Notes under the pieces: generated by a model
What the model was told of the DNA's origin: nothing
Seen by the model: the letters and a program-made list of their open reading frames with translations, nothing else
Database searches by the model: none
Translations under genes and position numbers: made by a program
Shown here: positions 57,536 through 64,000 of the stretch, one piece after another
How positions within the stretch are numbered: position 1 is the stretch's first letter
Layout: each line of letters begins with the position of its first letter
DNA from: Terfezia claveryi
Lineage: Eukaryota > Ascomycota > Pezizomycetes > Pezizales > Pezizaceae
Length of the DNA stretch: 64,000 nucleotides
Direction of reading: 5' to 3'
Assembly (NCBI GenBank): GCA_015179025.1
Contig: WHUX01000017.1
Location: forward strand, 515,197 to 579,196

Positions 57536-57819
57536 CTCAGAGTATAGATATATACTATCCCGGAACGGCCCGGCAATCTCACAACAGCCCAGTCCATACC
57601 GGTATGAGGGGCCATACCAGTATGGCCCGGGCAATCCCAGAACAGCCCAGTCCATACCAGTATGGACCGGAATCCCGGAACGGACCAGAACATATATATA
57701 TATGCCTATGAATGGTTGGATTTCTCGCATATAGATATATATGTCTCCACAAGAACGAGTTTCTCGCACATATATATATAAGTCTCCAAAAGTACGAGTT
57801 TCTTATATATATATATGTT

Positions 57820-58170
57820 CTGGTCCATTCCAGGATCCGGTCCATACCGGTATGGCCCGGTCCATACCGGTATGGACTGGATATCGTAATGGACCAGGCC
57901 GTTACGGTATGGCTGGATATCGCAACGGACCAGGCCGTTACGGGATTAAATTGTTCAATGTCACGGATAGCAACAAGGATTTACCACAATCACAGCGGCC
58001 ACAGCGGCCACAGCGACATTAAAATTACTAAATAGGGATATATCCGATATGAAGGTAATTTTGTAGCAACATTTAGTCAAAGAACATCGGAGATAACATA
58101 AAATGACCTATCGTAGAAAATACTCAGTAGAGGTATACCCGAAATGAAGGTTATTATGTAGAGAAACATT
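57820..58170 (+). repeat. Internal direct repeat, copy 2
   Basis: Copy of 56630-56970 in the same orientation. It additionally has a small CAGCGGCCA triplication near 57992-58015. Confidence 0.75.
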
Positions 58171-58249
58171 AGGTCGAAGAACAAGAAATTATCTGCCTCA
58201 GTCTGCGTCACATAGCGTCCACTTCCGTCATACTTCCTAACATGAAACA

Positions 58250-58553
58250 CACCAATATCTAGAGCTGGCAAAAGCATGAAAAAACCAATATACAGAGCCA
58301 GCAGAAGCATGAAAAACACCAATATATAGCGCTAGCGGAAGCATGCAAAACACCAGTATATAGCACCAGCGGAAGTATGCAAAACACCAATACCTAGAGC
58401 TAGCGAAAGCATGAAAACCACCAATATATAGCGCCAGCGGAAGCATGCAAAACACCAATATCTAGAGCCAGCGAAAGCATGAAAACCACCAATATATAGC
58501 GCCAGCGGAAGCATGCAAAACACTAATATCTAGAGCCAGCAGAAGCATGAATT
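58250..58553. repeat. 34-bp tandem array, nine copies
   Basis: Units CACCAATATATAGCGCCAGC + GGAAGCATGCAAAA in 34-bp steps. Two alternating variants (TATAGCGCCAGCGG and TCTAGAGCCAGCGA) form a 68-bp higher-order pattern. There are no unique spacers, so this is not CRISPR. Confidence 0.88.
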
Positions 58554-58844
58554 GCATGCATATATAGAGGCCGAAAAGCCATCATTTCTATATGTTTGTC
58601 TTCTCATTCGTTTCCCATATATGGGTATTTCCTCCTTTGTGCTAGGTTTTGCCAATTGCAGGAGGAGCCCCATGGCCCAACCGATGCAGCGGGATGATTG
58701 TAGGTAAGACATGTAATCTGGTTTTAAGGCAGCGCCAGTCGATCTGACTGTAATGGCTGGTGGCAAGACACGGCAAGTCCCTATTTCCAAGGTGTGCCCG
58801 GCTGGGACTTAGAGCTTTTCTCCTGTTCATTCCTTCCAAATAAT

Positions 58845-59010
58845 TTTGCTCGCTCAATTCTACCCTGGTTTGCTCGCTCATTTTCTCGCTCATTTGCTCG
58901 CTCATTTTCTCGCTCATTTTCTTGCTCATTTGCTTGCTCGATTCTACGCTGGTTTGCTCGCTTATTTTCTCGCTGATTTGCTCGCTCGATTGTATGCTGA
59001 TTTGCTCGCT
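58845..59010. repeat. 12-bp tandem array CTCGCTCATTTT
   Basis: Consecutive CTCGCTCATTTT / GCTCGCTCATTT units run into variants with CGATTG. This continues into the 29-bp array through the shared GCGAGC words. Confidence 0.75.
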
Positions 59011-59500
59011 CGATTGTAGGCTGATATCCAGGGCGAGCGAATATCCAGGCTGACATGTAGAGCGAGCGAATATCCAGGCTAACATATAGAGCGAGCGAAT
59101 ATGCAGGATGATATCCAGGGCGAGCTAATATCCAGGCTGATATCCAGGGCGAGCGAATATCTAGGCTGGCACATAGAGCGAGCAAATATCCAGGCTGGCA
59201 TATAGAGCGAGCAAATATCCAGGCTGATATAGGGGGAATATGCAGGCTCACCGGAGGGGGTTATCCAGGCTAATATCTAGGGCCAGCAAATATCCAGGCT
59301 GATATCTGGGGTGAGCAAATATCCAGGCTGATATATGGGGCGAGCAAATATCCAGGCTGATATATGGGGCGAGCGGACATCCAGGCAGGCATATTGAGCG
59401 AGCGAATATGCAGGCTGATATCCAGGGCGAGCTAATATCCAGGCTGATATCCAGAGCGAGCGAATATCTAGGCTGGCATATAGAGCGAGCAAATATCCAT
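59011..59500. repeat. 29-bp tandem array, about sixteen copies
   Basis: Units GGCTGATATCCAGGGCGAGC + GAATATCCA in 29-bp steps, alternating with GACATATAGAGCGAGC variants. One irregular stretch lies at about 59228-59275. A short GTATGTTTCCTGTC repeat follows to 59580. Confidence 0.85.
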
Positions 59501-59580
59501 GCTACTGTATGTTTCCTGTCGCTGTATGTTTCCTGTCTCTATGCGCTGTATGTTTCCTATCTCTATGCGCCTGTCTCTAC

Positions 59581-60119
59581 AATTGAATTGGCAAGTGGAA
59601 AAAGTAACGAGTTTTAGCAGAATATAGCACTATAGTATTTGAAACTGACAGTAGGCATAGCGCAGTGTCGGGTATCCATTCCTTAATGCTCCAGTTCACT
59701 ATATCTTCACCAAACCACAAGTCTACAACGAGGGCGACCTCGTTTTGCCTTTTGACATAAGTGTCTTTCTTAGCGACCGCTCCAGGGATCGAGACTCCTT
59801 TTTTTCTATAACCTTTAATACGACTATGATCTTTGCCCGAGTAGTGATCGTTGCCAAATCAGGGTGACCACATCGTCGTCAACCTCAGTTACCTTGTTAG
59901 ATAATCGTGAGAATAAAATGGATTATTTCAAAATACATATAATGCAGGTGAACTACAAGAACAAGCGCGGCTATGCTGGAAGACCATTTGTGTTGGAGTT
60001 TGGAATGGGATGGTGACTGCGTAGAGGGTAGAGGTTAAGGTAGACATGAATCTAGGAATATAGCATCAAATGATTTACGTTGGTTAGGCCAAATGCGTAA
60101 GGAAATATAAAAAGATATG
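59581..60119. other. Unique part inside the foldback element
   Basis: No repeat, ORF of note or known motif was seen. It is of more balanced base composition than its surroundings. Confidence 0.3.
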
Positions 60120-61522
60120 AATATTTATGCCATCCCGGAATGGCCTGGGTAATCTCGCAATCTTGCAACGGCCCAGTCCATACCGGTATGGGAGGCCATA
60201 CTGGTATGGCCCGGGCAATCCTGGAACGGCCCGGTCCATACCGGTATGGCCTGGAATCCCGGAACGGACCAGAACATATATATATATGCCTGTGAATGCA
60301 TGGATTTCTTGCTTATATATATATATGTCTCCACAAGCATGAGTTTCTCATACATATATATATAAGTCTCCAAAAGCATGATTTCTCATATATATATATA
60401 TATATATACCTGCAAATGCATGGATTTCTTGCATATAGATATATATATCTCTAAACATATGAGTTTCTCGTAAATATATATATATATGCCCATGAATGCA
60501 TGCATTTCTCTATGTCTCCGAAAGTACGAGTTTCTCGCATATATATATATATATATGCATACGAATGCATAAATTCCTATAAAACATATCACAAAGTATA
60601 AACTCCATATATATCTCAATACCACGACTACGATTTTGCAATATGCCTATTACTAGGCCAAGCATTGAATAGTATGGCACCCGCGGGCGAAAGAGGGCTG
60701 AGCGCCATTGGTCACTATCATACTACTTCTCTTATTATCCCTTATCTCATTGTCTCCAGAAAGTCTAAATTGGCCTTAGTAGTCGGCTTTAGCAACTATG
60801 GTTTTCCTGTATATATAACTCCCTTCCCTGTGCATTTTCCCTTCGCTCTATATCCCAGCACATTATGGCGAGCATTAGAGAGAGTAATAGAGTGAGTATA
60901 ATAGTGAGTATTGGAGTAAGTATTAGAGCAAGTATTAGAGAGAGTATTGGAGCAAGTATTAGAGTGAGAATTGGAGCAAGTATTAGAGTGAGTATTGGAG
61001 TGAGTATTAGAGCCAGTATTAGAGTGAGTGTTAGCCATTGAAGCAGCAAGTGCATGTTCTATATATATATCTATTACTCAATACTTCTGTGTATATAATT
61101 ATTAGCAAATATAATGGATATATCCACTCCTTGCATATTCAATGGCTGCAATAGTGGCTACGCACCTAGCTGGTATTAGAGCGTCGTACATACAAGCGGG
61201 TATATTGTAACCATAGTATTAATAATATGATGATGCCAAGGGAAGTAACTTTAATATCCAGGGATTGAAATATGCCTACCAGCGTCCGGACGGCTTTGGT
61301 TGCCCCAATGGTGTCCAGATTGTGTTGCAACTCAGCCGGACGTCCGGATTGTATTGCAACTCAGCCAAGCATCCAGATTGTGTTGTAACTCAGCTGGGTG
61401 TCCTGATTGTGTTGCAACGCAGCCAGCGTCCAGACGCACAGGACGCACAGGACGCACACGCGCGAGCTCTCGCGTCCGGACGCTAGGCGGTACGTCCAGA
61501 TACCACTTTTTTCTTGCTGATA
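60120..61522 (-). repeat. Right inverted arm of the foldback element
   Basis: Reverse complement of the left arm. It comprises the palindrome cluster (60120-60260), TATATA minisatellite (60255-60560), CCCGCGGGC block (60680), 12-bp array (60865-61045) and GC-rich terminal repeats (61260-61500). Confidence 0.78.
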
Positions 61523-62006
61523 TATCTAAGCTATATGATCTTGATCTGATTGGTATATAGGCTTGCTGCTACTGTATGATTGCTTGTCTGCTTCTTGTTA
61601 CTTCCAGAGGGAATCCAGCAGCCTATTTATACTCCTCTGAGATCTGATGACTAAGGAAATAAATACAATAAAAGGTGGCATACCAGGAGGTGGTGCACTA
61701 TACAAAAGAAGTCATATGGCCATAGAACTAAGTCACATGTCCTAAACAATGGTCATGTGGCCATAGAAATGAGTCACATGCCTTAAACAAAGGTCATGGT
61801 GCTATAATGAGGGTGTGCTTATATGGCAAGTTCCATGGAATTTCCCATGGCAAATTTCGCATGCTATAGATACTTATAAAACAATAGGAGGTAGTAGAAG
61901 GCTAGTCCTTTAACTGAGAGGTTTAGTTATATAACATAGTAGTAATATAGGAAATACAAAAGTATATAATTAATTATATAAGTAATAAAAAATGTTCTCC
62001 ATTATA
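61523..62006 (-). repeat. 5' LTR of Gypsy A', second piece
   Basis: It resumes at CTAAGCTATATGATC and runs to ...TTCTCCATTATA, followed by CTGAG, the target duplication partner of CTAAG at 46131. Confidence 0.88.
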
Positions 62007-62909
62007 CTGAGTAAAGAAAGAGCAAAGCAAAAGAAAGGCTGAAAGTAATCTAAGGTATATAGTAGAAAGACCAGATAGGGAACATCATACTATTATAGGT
62101 AGCTGAGGAGTTTTTAAGGGACCTTGTAGTATTTTTAGAGAAATATATAGATTAGGCAATAGCAAAACTTATTTCAGAGACTAGTATCTAAGAGCAGCTG
62201 GATGCTAAGAAGATAAAAAAGGTTTCTTGGTTGACCTCATATAATATAGTTAATAAAAGTATATTAAATAAATGCAAAGTAAAAGAGAAGAATGCTTTGA
62301 CTAGTTCATAAATAGAAACCCAAGTTGAGGAAAGTTTAGCTAATCAGACACAAAACCCTACTAGCTGGGCACCTTTAGACTCTTTAACCTTACTTTCTGC
62401 TTTCTAAAATTCTTCTTCTTCTATTACTAAAGCTACTGCTCAACTTCCAAACATAAAACTTGAGAATATTAATAAGGAAGTTTCTAGCTCTGAGGTAGTT
62501 ATAGAACTACAGGAGTTGATCCCCTATAAAACTTCTGTATTACCTCTAAAAGAAGCTGAAGCTAAATCTAGAGCAAAGCCAAGATTGAGTAAAGAGGTGA
62601 GAATAGATAAAGTGAGAGTAGGAAAGTTAACCTAGTAGAAGTAAAGGATATAGAAGCTGTCTCTAACTTTCTCAAGAATAAGAAGGCTATAAATGAGATT
62701 GAAAAGAGGAGAAAATACCAGGTATATATCTTTATTATTTACTTGAATATAGAGAAGAGAGTAGAAGAACTAAAGTATAAGGCACTTAATAAAGAAGAGA
62801 AGGATAAAGCTTTAGTAGGAAAGTAAGCTATTAGAGTATTATTTTAGAAGATAGCATAGCTAAATAAGGAAATAGTATAGAAAATATTAAGGAAAATAAT
62901 AAAGATAAT
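62007..62909 (+). pseudogene. Relic K, right part: Lys/Glu/Ser-rich protein with Gln-to-stop changes
   Basis: One + frame reads almost continuously if TAA/TAG are taken as former Gln: AEEFLRDLVVFLEKYID*, then IAKLISETSI*EQLDAKKIK, TQNPTSWAPLDSLTLLSAF*, NSSSSITKATAQLP and EAEAKSRAKPRLSKEVRIDK. A second frame adds EAVSNFLKNKKAINEIEKRR. It continues the block left of A' (to 46135) in the same frame once A' and one target duplication are removed. The family is unknown. Gag-like composition is possible. The E LTR begins at 62910. Confidence 0.5.
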
Positions 62910-63532
62910 TATAATAAGGGCTTTAGGAGACAAAGTAACTAAGGGGTACACTTAAGCAGTAGGCAAGAAAATTATATATATAAGAATACTATATATATGA
63001 TGGAGGGAAGTTAGGAGGGAGCAAGAGTGAAAGGCAAGAGGTAAGAGATATATGGAAGTAGTTACTATATCTGTTAGAGAGAGGCAGCTCTACTATAAAG
63101 TCATTCAAAGAGATAAGATATGGAGAGGCAAGACAAGGTAATGATAATAGGTATATAAAGAGAATACATCTTTGTAGAAAGAAGCAAGGTCCTATATTAG
63201 ATAGACAAAACATTAGATAGGGATTTAATAATATTAGGAGGAAAGGGATCTTATATATATGAGCTACTAGAGTAATAGAAGGAATAAGCTACTAGAGTAA
63301 TAGAAGGAATAAGCTTTCCAAAATTCCTATCTTAGAAGTCAAGCAAGGTATAATGATAATCTATTACCTATATTGTAAGTAATGTCTAATACTACAATAA
63401 GAAGATAAGGATAATATAATACTTAATAGGTAGTATTTTGTCCAAGTATTAAATAGAAAGCAATACAAACTCATTACCTATGTCACTAGTGAGGATAAAG
63501 ACAATGAAGACTAAGAGGAAGCAGTTATGACA
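62910..63532 (-). repeat. 3' LTR of Gypsy E (B family)
   Basis: Reverse complement starts TGTCATAACTGC and ends GCCCTTATTATA. It aligns with the B/C' LTRs but is AT-shifted, and includes a small internal duplication TTATTCCTTCTATTACTC. It follows the chromodomain end of E, with the polypurine remnant CTAAAAGAAATATAG. Confidence 0.78.
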
Positions 63533-63639
63533 CTATATTTCTTTTAGACTAGAGCTTTAGCAACCAGAAGCCTAGGCATAATAGCCAATAAATAATATAG
63601 TAAACAATAATAAGTAAAATAATAAAAGCTCCAACCTCA

Positions 63640-64000
63640 ACTTCAAAGAACAAAGATATAAAGTTATGAAATTAATTGACTGGGTGAGGCTTCTTAAGGT
63701 ATTATTAGTGGAACAGGATAACAAGATCCTATATATTCTCTAAGTCCTCTGCAGGTTGCCAGGTAGCCTTTTCATCTCCTAACTACTTAACCTTATACTA
63801 AACTTGCCTATAGTACTTTCTAAAGTCTAGTACCTCTTTAACCTCCTACTCTTCTTGATTTACAATTACTACTAGAAGAGGTAGAAGGTACTTTTACCTG
63901 AGAAGGAGATTATTAGTGGCTAGTTCAATATCTAAGATATAGACAACTAGATAGCACTTGATAACTATAAAAACCCTCAACCAATAGGTTAAGTGCCATA
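63640..64000 (-). pseudogene. Gypsy E pol 3' end with chromodomain
   Basis: The minus strand reads EVKEVLDFRKYYRQV*YKVK, *LGDEKATWQPAEDLENI* and DLVILFH, matching the B chromodomain EVEEVLDSWKRYGYLQYKVK and WLGDVESTWQPTEDLENAPD. Stops lie at former Gln/Trp codons. The rest of the element is beyond the window. Confidence 0.78.

Larger units (their letters stand above)
55295..61522. mobile_element. 6.2-kb foldback-type DNA element with nested tandem arrays
   Basis: The insertion splits the A' LTR at GTGCTAT|CTAAG. Termini are TATCAGTAAGAAA and the inverse of TATCAGCAAGAAA, with a 2-3-bp A/T target duplication (TA or TAT). Behind the tips lie GC-rich repeats of GTCCTGTGCGTC / GACGCACAGGAC on both sides. 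The outer 1.3 kb on each side are inverted copies of each other. The middle contains direct repeats and several minisatellites. No frame resembles a transposase. It is likely non-autonomous. The same tips occur on the 248-bp MITE at 21396. Confidence 0.75.
46136..62006 (-). mobile_element. Gypsy A', older RIP-damaged copy of A
   Basis: Same family and orientation as A. The left (3') LTR is 46136-46796. The internal region carries gag to chromodomain. The right (5') LTR is 55107-62006, split by the foldback element. Flanks CTAAG (46131-46135) and CTGAG (62007-62011) are a 5-bp target duplication differing by one G/A. Compared with A it has many C-to-T and G-to-A changes and many stops. Its own body contains a solo LTR (48582-49265). 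Confidence 0.9.

Noticed and set aside
58642..59492. ORFs with repeated Ser-Glu-Gln and Ala-Trp-Ile-Phe-Ala-Arg motifs
   Set aside because: They are products of the 12-bp and 29-bp minisatellites; no start context or conservation is seen.
58250..59500. CRISPR-like direct repeats
   Set aside because: Units are contiguous with no unique spacers, and this is fungal DNA.

Overview
The window looks like repeat-rich DNA from a filamentous ascomycete (Pezizomycotina, possibly Pezizomycetes, which I cannot confirm). The grounds are short GT-AG introns of 50-60 nt with CTRAC-like branch points, a fungal NLR of the lipase-like/NB-ARC/TPR type, a fungal two-TM membrane protein resembling DUF6601, Pogo/Fot1 and chromodomain Gypsy elements, and pervasive C-to-T/G-to-A damage. 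That damage turns Gln and Trp codons into stops, the mark of repeat-induced point mutation (RIP). No bacterial-style operon, CRISPR array, rRNA or tRNA was recognised by eye.

Layout. 1-6.7 kb holds decayed relics: a Pogo/Fot1 transposase N terminus, an AT-hook/HTH-like fragment, a 38-39-residue tandem-repeat protein relic and broken unknown ORFs. 6.74-8.11 kb is an intact Ser/Pro/Gln-rich gene of unknown function. 9.66-13.09 kb is NLR1, a RIP-damaged NLR pseudogene on the + strand. 14.57-15.64 kb is an intact DUF6601-like membrane-protein gene on the - strand, converging on NLR1. 15.6-20.3 kb has no clear gene. At 20.35 kb lies a small + strand fragment of the DUF6601-like gene, followed by NLR2 on the - strand (TPR array only, 20.53-32.32 kb). 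The pair NLR>/<DUF6601 is thus mirrored as DUF6601'>/<NLR2, an inverted duplication.

NLR2 is split by an 8.9-kb chromodomain Gypsy element (A, 21768-30704, TSD ATATA) and by a 248-bp MITE. Its 5' part is cut off at about 32.3 kb by a truncated Gypsy copy (C'). The LTR of C' was split by a small non-autonomous LTR-like element (D), and D contains a second, nearly complete Gypsy element (B, 35045-41269). From 42.9 kb on, DNA is AT-rich and heavily RIP-mutated. An old coding relic (K) is split by a second A-type Gypsy (A', 46136-62006). A' carries a solo LTR inside its body, and its right LTR hosts a 6.2-kb foldback-type element (55295-61522). The window ends in the 3' part of another B-type Gypsy (E).

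The most unusual feature is the 6.2-kb foldback element. It has kilobase-scale inverted arms, several nested tandem arrays (12, 29 and 34 bp), about ten copies of the palindrome CCATACCGGTATGG or close variants, and no recognisable transposase. Its termini match those of the 248-bp MITE inside NLR2, which suggests an undescribed transposon family. A second candidate is a Cys/Trp-rich ORF antisense to the leader/gag start of the A-type Gypsy element, recognisable in both copies with a shared stop codon.

Only two protein genes (6744-8108 and 14572-15636) look intact. The rest are pseudogenes or mobile-element remains, layered so that insertion order can be read.
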